Under the pieces are notes generated by a model that saw only the letters and a program-made list of their open reading frames with translations, made no database searches and had not been told where the DNA came from. This document shows, piece after piece, positions 22,152 to 29,780 of a DNA stretch of 34,535 nt. Made by a program: the position numbers and the translations under genes. Every line of letters begins with the position of its first letter. The stretch's first letter is position 1. The stretch covers positions 1 to 34,535 of the forward strand of contig CALFDJ010000037.1 of assembly GCA_937950325.1 (NCBI GenBank). Reading direction: 5' to 3'. This DNA comes from an uncultured Collinsella sp. (lineage in GTDB: Bacteria > Actinomycetota > Coriobacteriia > Coriobacteriales > Coriobacteriaceae).

Positions 22152-22697
22152 CTATCCCTTAGAGTTGTACTTTTTACGACGAGCAGCATTGAGAGCGGAA
22201 TTTCTTCTCGCAAGCTCTCGATTACTCATCGTCCTCTTTCCAGCCGGCTTGTTCTTAACACTGAAAACGTGTATAAGGGCAAGCAATTTACTCAAATGCC
22301 ACTTCTCACATTCGATTGGTATTCCGCAAGTAAACATGTCGTAATAAAGAACTTCGGACGTAGTCGTCTCTGCGGTTTTACCTTCGATACGATCACGTGG
22401 TACATATGTGGCGGTTTTAGAAGAATCAACGTAATCGAGAATGTCTCGTAAATTCTCAGTGGTTAATCTATCATACACCGAATCGTCAACATCTCCTATA
22501 GTCATACATTTGATATAGTCGATAGTCTCATCTTCAGTGTGCTTCTTCCCTGTTAAAAATGCTTTGTGGTGCAGAGCTTCCCATTTCGAAATCGACAAAA
22601 GTGAATGCTCCATCTTCAAAGTTACGGGTTTCAAAGTGATAAACTCTTCATTCACTTCGTCATAAAGCTCCGTCTCTGGAACAGTCACGTATAGCAT
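22152..22697 (-). CDS. Phage tail-region protein, second assembly chaperone candidate, 181 aa
   Basis: ATG 22697 lies 5 bp after the preceding stop, with only a weak GATAAG site, so re-initiation is likely. Motifs are LLSISKWEALHHKAFLTGKK, then ETIDYIKCMTIGDVDDSVYD and DYVDSSKTATYVPRD, followed by a basic C terminus (NRELARRNSALNAARRKKYN). Proteins of this pattern occur between chaperone and tape measure genes in many siphoviruses, where the second chaperone (GT-type) sits. I see no frameshift link; it is a separate gene. Confidence 0.78.
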   Translation of the reverse strand: MLYVTVPETELYDEVNEEFITLKPVTLKMEHSLLSISKWEALHHKAFLTGKKHTEDETIDYIKCMTIGDVDDSVYDRLTTENLRDILDYVDSSKTATYVPRDRIEGKTAETTTSEVLYYDMFTCGIPIECEKWHLSKLLALIHVFSVKNKPAGKRTMSNRELARRNSALNAARRKKYNSKG

Positions 22698-22702
22698 AAA
22701 AG

Positions 22703-23140
22703 CTACTTATCGTCAGAAACAATGCTCAGACGACTAGCAGCCGCGTCATTAGCCTTTCGAATATTCTCGGCCAGCTTATCGACATCCTTAGGAAGCACGC
22801 CCAGAGCAAACTTAGAGGCAAAATCGGTGTCGGTCATGAACTTAACGAAAAGCTCGTCATAGGCAGCGGAATTGACAAAATCGTCGACAGCCTCAGCACT
22901 CTTGACAAAACGCTTTCCATCATCAGACTTGACACCGTACGCCTTCTTAACCAGGTCGAGAAATGCATCCATAAGAGCGGCGGAATCCTTCGCATCGATC
23001 AGACGCTGAAGGAAATTAACGTAACCACCGGGAGTATGGATCTCCATCTGAACAAGCTCAGACCTGGAAATGTTAAAATAAAACGGCTCGGTAACCTCAA
23101 CGCCGTCAAAATTGGTATAAGTGATCTCCTGCTTAAGCAT
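22703..23140 (-). CDS. Tail assembly chaperone, 145 aa
   Basis: ATG 23140 follows AGAAGGGAGCGCATT. The sequence begins with a strand pair (EITYTNFDGVEVTEPFYFNI), then ISRSELVQMEIHTPGGYVNF, LVKKAYGVKSDDGKRFVKSA and DELFVKFMTDTDFASKFALG. The AYGxxSxDGxRFxKS and TDxxASxFxxG motifs are typical of small tail chaperones in Firmicutes-type siphoviruses. It binds the tape measure protein during tail assembly. It lies between the tail tube gene and the 181-aa gene. Confidence 0.87.
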   Translation of the reverse strand: MLKQEITYTNFDGVEVTEPFYFNISRSELVQMEIHTPGGYVNFLQRLIDAKDSAALMDAFLDLVKKAYGVKSDDGKRFVKSAEAVDDFVNSAAYDELFVKFMTDTDFASKFALGVLPKDVDKLAENIRKANDAAASRLSIVSDDK

Positions 23141-23173
23141 AATGCGCTCCCTTCTAGTCCATTTTGAATTTTT

Positions 23174-23201
23174 GAGGGGCCAGCCGAACTGAATACCCCT
23201 C
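23174..23201. other. Hairpin between tail tube and chaperone genes
   Basis: GAGGGG pairs with CCCCTC around a smaller CAG/CTG stem. On the transcribed strand it is followed by AAAAATT, not a T-tract, so it is not a standard terminator for these genes. It may protect the abundant tail tube mRNA or reduce downstream expression. The copy of TCAAAATGGA at 23158 lies beside it. Confidence 0.5.
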
Positions 23202-23215
23202 TTCTTAGTTAAAGA

Positions 23216-23884
23216 TTACTCTTCGGCAGTAGCAAGAAGCGTCTTAACCTCATCGGGAAGAGGAAGACGAGCGGTGCCCTCCGAATCATCACCGTAAAGA
23301 GCAGTCTCAAGAGCCGAAAGACCAGTAGGCGTAGCCTTGGTCGAATCAACGGTGATGCACGCAGTCGGCTTAAAACCGGTCACGTTAACCGGAGTCGTGG
23401 TGATCTCCCACGAGAACGTAATGGCCTCGGGAGAATCAGACACCGTGGCATAACCCTTCTCAGAAGGAGCCGCACGGCAGCCATAGACGATGTGAAGCTT
23501 ATAACCATGATCGTTGTTCTCGACATCGTTGCCAAGAATCGTACGATACGAGAAGCCGAACATCTTACGAGACTGCTGACCGATAACAGCACCGGTAGCG
23601 AGCTCGGCCGAACCGTCGCACTCCATGAACTCATCGGGGTACGTAAATGCCTCGATGGTGGCGCCAAACTCCTCAGCAGAGGTAAGATCAAGGTACTTGA
23701 TGTTGTCAGCATACTGAGGGTTGGACTCAGCACCAGAAGGAGACTCAGTAACGGTAGTAAGGCCGTTCCAAGCCACACCGTCACCGTACTTATTCTGGTC
23801 GGTATCGTAAACGTAAAGAACGCCGTGATCAACACCGGTCTCGTAAGTACGCTCACCGGTCTGATCCCAAACGAGCTTAGCCAT
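23216..23884 (-). CDS. Major tail tube protein, 222 aa
   Basis: The start is ATG 23884 (MAKLVWDQTGERTYETGVDH) behind TAGGGAGGTCCCT; the longer frame lacks a site. Motifs of the phage major tail protein family are visible: GVAWNGLTTVTESPSGAES, SAEEFGATIEAFTYPDEFME, CDGSAELATGAVIGQQSRKM, FSYRTILGNDVE, and SPEAITFSWEITTTPVNVTG. It forms the tail tube around the tape measure protein and is expected to be highly expressed. Its codon use looks more GC-rich than that of its neighbours, and a hairpin follows the gene. Confidence 0.93.
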   Translation of the reverse strand: MAKLVWDQTGERTYETGVDHGVLYVYDTDQNKYGDGVAWNGLTTVTESPSGAESNPQYADNIKYLDLTSAEEFGATIEAFTYPDEFMECDGSAELATGAVIGQQSRKMFGFSYRTILGNDVENNDHGYKLHIVYGCRAAPSEKGYATVSDSPEAITFSWEITTTPVNVTGFKPTACITVDSTKATPTGLSALETALYGDDSEGTARLPLPDEVKTLLATAEE

Positions 23885-23894
23885 AGGGACCTCC

Positions 23895-24200
23895 CTAAAT
23901 ATAAATGGTAAAAACGTAATGGTTGAGATTGTCGGCGACATAAACTCGATCCAGGCTGCACGAAGGCAGTTCAGCAAGTTTTCCGACAAACTCGTTATCC
24001 GGATTCGGATCTATTAGAATTAGCTGATACTCCGGACTCTTAATATATGGAAGATTATCCCCGTGCAACGCCTGAATATCGTAAAGAGAATACCGTATAC
24101 ACGGATAGTTCATCTTTAAATTCTCAGGCGGTTGGAAATAAACATTACCGTTACCAATAATTTCCCTAAGGGTTTTATCCAAGTCAAGTCTAGTGCGCAT
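23895..24200 (-). CDS. Tail completion/terminator-type protein, 101 aa
   Basis: The start at 24200 (MRTRLDLDKTLREIIGNGNV) overlaps the upstream gene by 11 bp. It has FQPPENLKMNYPCIRYSLYD, YQLILIDPNPDNEFVGKLAE and LDRVYVADNLNHYVFTIYI. The PxxxxMxYPCIxY...YxxTxIDxxPDS pattern and the position right before the tail tube gene fit tail terminator/completion proteins. They cap the tail before joining to the head. Assigned by pattern and order. Confidence 0.82.
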   Translation of the reverse strand: MRTRLDLDKTLREIIGNGNVYFQPPENLKMNYPCIRYSLYDIQALHGDNLPYIKSPEYQLILIDPNPDNEFVGKLAELPSCSLDRVYVADNLNHYVFTIYI

Positions 24201-24507
24201 TATACACGCCTCCTAAACTCAACTTGAGTCTAGGATACTCGACTTCGACATCGGTAATTTTCCATTTTGAATTCATGAAGGTTGCATAGCGCATCGCATG
24301 AAAATTCTCCATGGCATAAGGGTCGCAAAGTATGCTAATCTGATTTGTTATGGTAATGTCATCGTTGACCTTGTCGGATGTTTGAAGTTTCCGATTATTT
24401 CGGATGATCTCACCATAATACTTGCGAGGAACTATCTTTTCCGAGAATACACTCGGAGCCGTTTCGGTAGTTACTCCGAATCCTATCTCTCCATACCACC
24501 TAGCCAT
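24190..24507 (-). CDS. Head-tail closure (stopper-type) protein, 105 aa
   Basis: ATG 24507 follows AGGAAAACACC. The sequence WYGEIGFGVTTETAPSVFSE, then YGEIIRNNRKLQTSDKVNDD, and ISILCDPYAMENFHAMRYAT with KWKITDVEVEYPRLKLSLGG is that of a small neck protein of siphoviruses of Firmicutes. The closing LGGVYN segment is typical. Position between capsid and tail completion genes supports a head-closure role. Contains one copy of TCAAAATGGA in frame as SKW. Confidence 0.82.
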   Translation of the reverse strand: MARWYGEIGFGVTTETAPSVFSEKIVPRKYYGEIIRNNRKLQTSDKVNDDITITNQISILCDPYAMENFHAMRYATFMNSKWKITDVEVEYPRLKLSLGGVYNAH

Positions 24508-24520
24508 GGTGTTTTCCTAA

Positions 24521-24790
24521 CTAAGCGGAAGCAACCGTAAAGGTGTTGCTGGCAGACGCAGTGGTAGTAACAGTAAGAGTACCGTCAGAATCCTTAAAGC
24601 TAGCCACACCGTAATAAGTGTCGGTAACAAAAACCCTAACGATACCCTTACGACAAGCGTTAAGAGCAAAATCGTGCTCAACCTCGACGGCATGCTTAGC
24701 ATCGAGATAAAGCTTGGAGTCGTTGCCGTAAAGAACAACACCGAGAATGTACTTCTCCTCGGAGTCAGCATAAATGTACTCGGGAACCAT
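24521..24790 (-). CDS. Small virion protein next to capsid, 89 aa
   Basis: ATG 24790 follows ATAAGGAGGATTA. The sequence EYIYADSEEKYILGVVLYGN, DSKLYLDAKHAVEVEHDFAL, ACRKGIVRVFVTDTYYGV and SFKDSDGTLTVTT follows a pattern found next to capsid genes in gut phages. It is strand-rich, with a Thr/Ala/Ser-rich end (TTTASASNTFTVASA). It might decorate the capsid or be a neck component; no published function is known to me. It directly follows the capsid-extension frame. Confidence 0.78.
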   Translation of the reverse strand: MVPEYIYADSEEKYILGVVLYGNDSKLYLDAKHAVEVEHDFALNACRKGIVRVFVTDTYYGVASFKDSDGTLTVTTTASASNTFTVASA

Positions 24791-24802
24791 TAATCCTCCT
24801 TA

Positions 24803-25213
24803 TTACTCAGATTCAAGTGTAAGACCGGAAAGATCGTACTCAACTGTCTCCGACTTACTTCCGTCCTTCTCAAAGTAAACCTGAAGCTTTTGAGTATTCT
24901 TATCCGTTATCCTACTAACCAAAGTCAACGCAGGCTTAGTAAGCTTCTTCCAGCCGACAGTCCCGCTCGTCTTGTAAACATAAACGTCTGCCTCGGGAGG
25001 CTCTGGCGAATACGAAGTCACAAGATAGTTACCGGACTGCTCCTCAGGAAGGGAAGAGAATCCGGTAAAGTCACTAACATAGTGAAGAGTTCCAGTAATC
25101 TTATTACCGGAAATCACAATGTTGGACTGAAGATCTGCGGGAACAAGACCGAAACAGTCCTCCTCTGCTTTAGGAGTCACGATCTTGCCAGTAGGAGCTG
25201 CCGGCTCTACGCT
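24803..25213 (-). CDS. Capsid C-terminal extension, read by -1 frameshift (136 aa)
   Basis: This frame is open from the slippery heptamer at the end of the capsid gene to a stop at 24803. It has no ATG and no Shine-Dalgarno sequence; the only possible internal start is GTG 25180, with nothing resembling a site before it. Read by a -1 shift it gives capsid-APK then SVEPAAPTGKIVTPKAEEDC. That is a Pro/Ala linker followed by a strand-rich domain (SNIVISGNKITGTLHYVSDF, ADVYVYKTSGTVGWKKL, KLQVYFEKDGSKSETVEYDL) with an Ig-like look. A minority of capsid subunits would then carry this exposed domain. The alternative is a separate gene with a GTG start. Confidence 0.75.
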   Translation of the reverse strand, partial: SVEPAAPTGKIVTPKAEEDCFGLVPADLQSNIVISGNKITGTLHYVSDFTGFSSLPEEQSGNYLVTSYSPEPPEADVYVYKTSGTVGWKKLTKPALTLVSRITDKNTQKLQVYFEKDGSKSETVEYDLSGLTLESE

Positions 25214-27039
25214 TTTGGGGCCGACTCAATCGCGATAGCGGAGTAAGGCTTGATCAGAGCGCCAGAGCAACGCGTCTCGATGAGGTACTTCTGCTGGTTG
25301 TAATCGATATCAAAGTCGTCAAACATGTTAACGGCTCCACCACGATCAGCACCAACATTGTAGTCACGAGGGTTGACGATGATACCCATAAGGGTACGGG
25401 TCTTACCCTCGACCTCACGAGTCTGACCCTCCATAACCTCAACGGTCACAATCGAGCTAACACGAAGCTTGGTAGCGAGCTTCTCGACGGAATCATAGAG
25501 CGGATGACCGATCTTGTCCTCAAGAAGGAGCATATCGGTGAGGAAATCCTCGGTGGTAAAGAGAATCGGGTTGCCCGAACCCTTATAATCCTTACGAGCC
25601 TTGATCGCCGTACGGATGAACGAACGAGCAATGTCGTCCTCGGTCTCGGTGCCCTCAAGCTGGATCACAGGGTTGATCGTATAGAGCTCGGCATCCTTCC
25701 AGATAGGACGAATGTGATCCTCGGGAATGTGATCATCATCGGAGGTAAGACGGCCGTCGCCAATGAGGATCGCACGAGCAATCTCCTCATCGAGCATCAT
25801 GCGCATCTCGCCCTTGAGCCACGCAATGACATCGAAATCGGTGATGTCGACAATATCATCACGATCCATCTTCTGCTTCTTATAAACAGTCGTGGCCGTG
25901 GTGGTACGCTTCAGAAGAGTGAACACCTCCTCCTTCTTAAGCTTGCCCTTCATATAGCCACGAGCACGAGCCTCATCAGCCGTAATATCGGCAAAGATGG
26001 ACTTAACACGAGCGAAGGGGGTGTGATGAACCGCATTCATGAGACGGGCCACCCAACCGGTATCACGCTGAATGAACTCAGGAGTCGTGTTGATCGTCTT
26101 AGCATCGGGGAAGAGATAATCAACCGGCTCGACGCCATAAGTAGCAGCGTGCGCGATAGCATCACCAGCGCCATCGTCCTGGTGCTCAGAAACGTAATCA
26201 TTAAAAACTCGGCGCATAGAATAACCATCCTTAGCGCCAGCGATGATCTCGTTCATAGCGTCGTGGACGAGAACGTCGTCGTTACGATCGTAACCATCAT
26301 TGTCAAAAACATTGTGCTTCACGTCAGCATCCTCCTCATCGGAATCGTCGTCGGACTCACCACTAAGCTGTCCAACAATAGCATAAACAACAGTCTTCTC
26401 TTCCTCGCTCATGCCGTCGAAAATCTCCTTAAGCGTACGCTCATCGGAACCGCTCGACTTATCGGTAGAGTTAGAAGAATTCGAAGTATCCTTAGGCACG
26501 TCATCCTCCTTTTTCTCATCCGCATGCTCAATAACATCGGAAATTACAGGCTCGAAAGCGATGTCTGAATTATCAGAGTGAATTAGCTTATTGTCTTCAT
26601 CACCGTAATAATATACAACATCGTTCGGGTCATCGCTATGGGAAAGAACCTCTTCGATTCGTGCCTCAGGATTTGCACCTGCAAGAACAAGGCTAACCTC
26701 TCGAATAGTTCCGTGAATAACATCCGAGCCGCTTCTAGTAAGCTTATTGGCCCATATGGACATCGATGCAACATCGTCATGCTTGAGAATTGCTCGAGCA
26801 ATATCCGCGCCCTCGGTCTCGTTAAGAGAACCGTAACCATAAACACCATCTGGACGGTTCTGAAGAAGAACGTTGCCAAGAACATTCCCAATATCGTTAT
26901 GCTGGTGCATCCAGACAAGCGGAACTCGCTCTCCGTCCTGATCCTTGAAAGCATTGTGACGAATAATTGCTCCGTCCGAGCAACGAACGTCATTCTTTGT
27001 CACGTATCCGGCAAAATCATAGCCATCAACTTTATCCAT
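25207..27039 (-). CDS. Prohead protease fused to major capsid protein, 610 aa
   Basis: ATG 27039 follows AAAGGAGGTTTAGGTCAAA. Residues 1-150 are an S78-type prohead protease: catalytic His in PLVWMHQHND (His45/His47) and Ser116 in TIREVSLVLAGANPEA. Residues about 170-320 are an acidic, disordered scaffold-like delta region (KKEDDVPKDTSNSSNSTDKS, SGESDDDSDEEDADVKHN). Residues about 325-610 are an HK97-fold capsid protein (INTTPEFIQRDTGWVARLMN, LKGEMRMMLDEEIARAILIG, DYNVGADRGGAVNMFDDFDI). The protease would release the mature shell protein. No separate protease or scaffold gene is present, so all three roles are in this polypeptide. Confidence 0.95.
   Translation of the reverse strand: MDKVDGYDFAGYVTKNDVRCSDGAIIRHNAFKDQDGERVPLVWMHQHNDIGNVLGNVLLQNRPDGVYGYGSLNETEGADIARAILKHDDVASMSIWANKLTRSGSDVIHGTIREVSLVLAGANPEARIEEVLSHSDDPNDVVYYYGDEDNKLIHSDNSDIAFEPVISDVIEHADEKKEDDVPKDTSNSSNSTDKSSGSDERTLKEIFDGMSEEEKTVVYAIVGQLSGESDDDSDEEDADVKHNVFDNDGYDRNDDVLVHDAMNEIIAGAKDGYSMRRVFNDYVSEHQDDGAGDAIAHAATYGVEPVDYLFPDAKTINTTPEFIQRDTGWVARLMNAVHHTPFARVKSIFADITADEARARGYMKGKLKKEEVFTLLKRTTTATTVYKKQKMDRDDIVDITDFDVIAWLKGEMRMMLDEEIARAILIGDGRLTSDDDHIPEDHIRPIWKDAELYTINPVIQLEGTETEDDIARSFIRTAIKARKDYKGSGNPILFTTEDFLTDMLLLEDKIGHPLYDSVEKLATKLRVSSIVTVEVMEGQTREVEGKTRTLMGIIVNPRDYNVGADRGGAVNMFDDFDIDYNQQKYLIETRCSGALIKPYSAIAIESAPKA
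25213..25219 (-). promoter_or_regulatory. -1 ribosomal slippery site CCCAAAA
   Basis: The transcribed strand reads GCC CCA AAA GCG TAG in the capsid frame, giving the X XXY YYZ heptamer C CCA AAA one codon before the stop. Immediately after it TAGAGC-CGGCA-GCTCCTA can form a small bulged stem-loop. The layout matches classical programmed -1 frameshift sites. Confidence 0.75.
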
Positions 27040-27045
27040 TTTGAC

Positions 27046-28347
27046 CTAAACCTCCTTTACAATACTATCGACATCGTTTGACTGTTTTGTTTCATTTGGT
27101 TCCAGCTCTTGATTCTGGTTCTTCTCTTGGCGTTCCTGAATCTGCTGATTGGACTCACTAATATTACTATTAACAAGTTCGTCAGCCTTAGGATTATCGG
27201 AAGGCTTAAGACCAATAATCTGGCGAAGTTCGTTTGAAGACATAATCTCGTTACGAGTTAGCTTGTCCGCTATCTCTGCGAACGTAGAAACAGGAACAAG
27301 CTTAAACGGATCCTTAAAATACATGATCGATTGACCTTGAGAAAGTGCTGTCTTGGTCAAAAACTTTCGCTTAATTTCATCGACTATAGCAGAAAGAATC
27401 GGTTCGACAGTATGGCTCTCATAAGAAAGCTGCTGCTCCTCGTTGGCCTTTCCGTTCATGACTTCTTGCGAAAGACCTAATTGGCCATAAAGCTCGTTTG
27501 TAAGATACTCCACCTGAGACATGATGTTGTTGTCAAGAGGACGATTAAGCTGAGTTACTTTCTCGGCAGAATCTATATAGGCAACACCATACTTGTTCCC
27601 GTCGAGCTGATTAGAGAGTCTGTTGATTCTCTTAGCCGCCTCTTCTTCCTTTTTCTCGGTTCGAACCGTGTAAGGAAGTTGTACGATCATATTGAACTTA
27701 CCGGAAGTTATCTGCTTATCAATATAATCAAGAGTATTAAGCTTACGTATAAGTCTTCTTAGAGTGGAGTTGGTATCGTTCATAACCGAATACATAGGAT
27801 TCTCGATAATCGCCACTTGCTTCTTGAGCAGGGTTATCTCCTGATGAGTTCCTGTCTGTTCATTATAAAGATCGACTCGAACTCTGTCAGGCATCCACGC
27901 AGTAATTCTACCAACTCTCATCTCAAGAATATCATACGAGTCAGTCTTCTTAGGATTTTCAGTGGTATCGGTAGGAACCAATGCGATAACACCTTCGTCC
28001 AAAAGAGAAGAAACCAAATCCTGCTTCATCGCTCGACCTGTTTGATCAATATTTGCACTAAGGTTCAAACACCGATTAAGACCGGAATCGATTATCGATG
28101 TGAATCGGCCATTTTCATCAAGTCGAACATGATTTATCGTTATCGAGGCGACATCCATAGCAATTCTATTATAAATAGATGTCACAATAGATCTCTCGTT
28201 ACCACGAGTAAACCGCTGTCTGTCAGGACGATCGCCATACGAAATAACCGATCCATATGGAACCGGTTCGTCTTCGTAAGAATATGTGCTGATGGTTCGA
28301 AATGCATTCCACGCACTTTTTATTCTATCTATCACAGAATTTGCCAC
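27046..28347 (-). CDS. Portal protein (HK97 family), 433 aa
   Basis: It uses GTG 28347 with AAGGAGGTGATTAA upstream. The N terminus is VIDRIKSAWNAFRTISTYSY, then SIVTSIYNRIAMDVASITI. A long helical wing and stem contain YIDKQITSGKFNMIVQLPYT and NNIMSQVEYLTNELYGQLGL, followed by VMNGKANEEQQLSYESHTVE. The C-terminal region has ITRNEIMSSNELRQIIGLKP-like sequence (here KLTRNEIMSSNELRQIIGLK) and a Gln/Glu/Asn-rich tail. These are portal signatures of the Phage_portal family. It forms the dodecameric DNA gate and docks terminase. It lies 6 bp before the protease-capsid gene. Confidence 0.95.
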   Translation of the reverse strand: MANSVIDRIKSAWNAFRTISTYSYEDEPVPYGSVISYGDRPDRQRFTRGNERSIVTSIYNRIAMDVASITINHVRLDENGRFTSIIDSGLNRCLNLSANIDQTGRAMKQDLVSSLLDEGVIALVPTDTTENPKKTDSYDILEMRVGRITAWMPDRVRVDLYNEQTGTHQEITLLKKQVAIIENPMYSVMNDTNSTLRRLIRKLNTLDYIDKQITSGKFNMIVQLPYTVRTEKKEEEAAKRINRLSNQLDGNKYGVAYIDSAEKVTQLNRPLDNNIMSQVEYLTNELYGQLGLSQEVMNGKANEEQQLSYESHTVEPILSAIVDEIKRKFLTKTALSQGQSIMYFKDPFKLVPVSTFAEIADKLTRNEIMSSNELRQIIGLKPSDNPKADELVNSNISESNQQIQERQEKNQNQELEPNETKQSNDVDSIVKEV

Positions 28348-28596
28348 TTAATCACCTCCTTGCTCTAAAAGCATGTCAAAAAAGTCTGTCTCATTCCATG
28401 GAGCAAAACCAGAAACTTCCCCAGTATCTTTATAGACGGCATGATAGTTATCCACAAAGCCAAGATCTTTCTTTTCGTCGTAATTCTTAGGAACTAAAAC
28501 AAAAATATAACGATCCTTATAGTCAAATGACGACTTAATTTCCATATCGTCAAACTCTTTAAGGATAGCACGCTTAGCTTCATTCATTGTTAACAT
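28348..28596 (-). CDS. Hypothetical protein between toxin-like and portal genes, 82 aa
   Basis: ATG 28596 (MLTMNEAKRAILKEFDDMEI) is preferred because AGGACGTGATAGAT precedes it; GTG 28605 and ATG 28587 are alternatives. Features: a helix, then DYKDRYIFVLVPKNYDEKKD, NYHAVYKDTGEVSGFAPWNE and an acidic tail. The YIFVLVPK...xxYxAVxKxTGxVSxFxP pattern recurs next to portal genes in other phages. Because it follows the papain-fold toxin-like gene directly it could be its immunity partner, but the recurrence without toxins argues against that. Confidence 0.75.
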   Translation of the reverse strand: MLTMNEAKRAILKEFDDMEIKSSFDYKDRYIFVLVPKNYDEKKDLGFVDNYHAVYKDTGEVSGFAPWNETDFFDMLLEQGGD

Positions 28597-28608
28597 ATCT
28601 ATCACGTC

Positions 28609-29772
28609 CTAAATTTTTATATTGTATGCTTTATATACAATATCCTGAGCGGTTTTTAAATCAACTCCGTATGAGCGTCTAGTCGAGAGAATCTGCCTGC
28701 GAATTTGCTTTGCAAGTTCCGTATCAGTTTCCATTATTCTCGTAGGAGCTCGGGGAAGACCGAAGTTAGAAACCGCCTGCTTTATGGTGTCGGTGTTAAT
28801 TTCAAGATTATCGGTTCTCCAGAATTTAGAAGATCCGGGTTGGAAATATCGCAGCGCTTCCTGAGCAGAAGCATATGTTCTTCCGCTTTGGCCATCTCTA
28901 AAAATGGTTTTTCCATCAACCACTTCCCAAATAATGGAATGACCGCCTCCGCCTAAACTGAGAGGATATTGGCCGCAAAAGTTTCCTCGAGCACCGTTTC
29001 CATATTTGGCTAATTTATCGGATATCTTTTGTATATACTCCGACTTATTCACGTAACGATATCCGCTTTTGTCAAACGCTTCCATAATATCGTTCTCAAC
29101 TTTGGCGTTTTTGAAAAACTCACTGGCCGATTTTACGGACCTACCTTGACGAACATAATTCGCTTTAACATCGTATCCGCGACGGCGAAGCTCATATGCA
29201 GTAGTACAATAAGTACAGTTGTTCGAAGATCCTAATGGGTCCTTTCCTAAAGGATTAGAAAATAGACCATCATTAATTGCTTTGAGATCGTCGTCAACAG
29301 ATCCGAGATCCTTCTTTTTCAGCAATCCTAATTTGCTATCGACATCTCTTGTGGCTAGGTCTTTCTTTTGTCGATTCGAAAGTTCGCCAGTATTTCTAAG
29401 CTTCGCTCTGCCTTCGGTAAAATCATCTAAGAGATTCTCAACGAAATCTCTTGCCGGTTTACCGACATCGCTATTGTATAGACGATATCCACCATAAATA
29501 GCTAATGCTGTTCCAGCGAGTATCGCGCCAGCTTTAATAGCCGTCTTTTGTCTATCACTCAAGTGGATGCCGGTTTTTCTTTCAAACCATCCTATTTTTT
29601 CTCCGTCATCTGACGTTCCCGGCTTTCCGTTGGAAGAGTCGGAATCGTACCGTTTCTTTCCTGCTGATGTAAGGCGACCCTTCTTATCTTGAAACCTACG
29701 AACGCCCCATTTCATACCGAGAATTCCGTAATGCTCCAAAATATCTGAGTTGGTATAATTGTATGACCACAT
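28609..29772 (-). CDS. Tagged head protein with papain-fold toxin (Tox-PL)-like domain, 387 aa
   Basis: The start is ATG 29772 behind GGTAGGTGATCCG. Residues 1-26 are the shared tag (NSDILEHYGILGMKWGVRR). Residues about 79-98 are a hydrophobic helix (IKAGAILAGTALAIYGGY). Residues about 180-300 resemble the papain-fold glutamine-deamidase toxin domain: NNCTYCTTAYELRRRGYDV (Cys186 likely nucleophile), GGGGHSIIWEVVDG (His278) and IFRDGQSGRTY (Asp293, Gln295). Such domains occur in polymorphic toxins and in phage head-associated effectors that can be injected with the genome. It sits between two head genes, so packaging into the virion is plausible. Target unknown. Confidence 0.8.
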   Translation of the reverse strand: MWSYNYTNSDILEHYGILGMKWGVRRFQDKKGRLTSAGKKRYDSDSSNGKPGTSDDGEKIGWFERKTGIHLSDRQKTAIKAGAILAGTALAIYGGYRLYNSDVGKPARDFVENLLDDFTEGRAKLRNTGELSNRQKKDLATRDVDSKLGLLKKKDLGSVDDDLKAINDGLFSNPLGKDPLGSSNNCTYCTTAYELRRRGYDVKANYVRQGRSVKSASEFFKNAKVENDIMEAFDKSGYRYVNKSEYIQKISDKLAKYGNGARGNFCGQYPLSLGGGGHSIIWEVVDGKTIFRDGQSGRTYASAQEALRYFQPGSSKFWRTDNLEINTDTIKQAVSNFGLPRAPTRIMETDTELAKQIRRQILSTRRSYGVDLKTAQDIVYKAYNIKI

Positions 29773-29780
29773 CGGATCAC

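Noticed and set aside
22152..23140. Programmed frameshift between the two tail chaperone genes, as in lambda G/GT
   Set aside because: The two genes do not overlap: the first ends with a stop and the second starts 5 bp later with its own ATG, and no slippery heptamer is placed to join them.
23174..23201. Intrinsic terminator after the tail tube gene
   Set aside because: The hairpin is good but on the transcribed strand it is followed by A residues, not a T-tract. It is listed as a hairpin of unknown role.
25504..26568. A 354-codon open frame on the plus strand opposite the capsid gene
   Set aside because: It lies antisense to a clearly recognised protease-capsid gene, has no ribosome-binding site, and its composition is what the complement of that gene gives. 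It is a codon-bias shadow.
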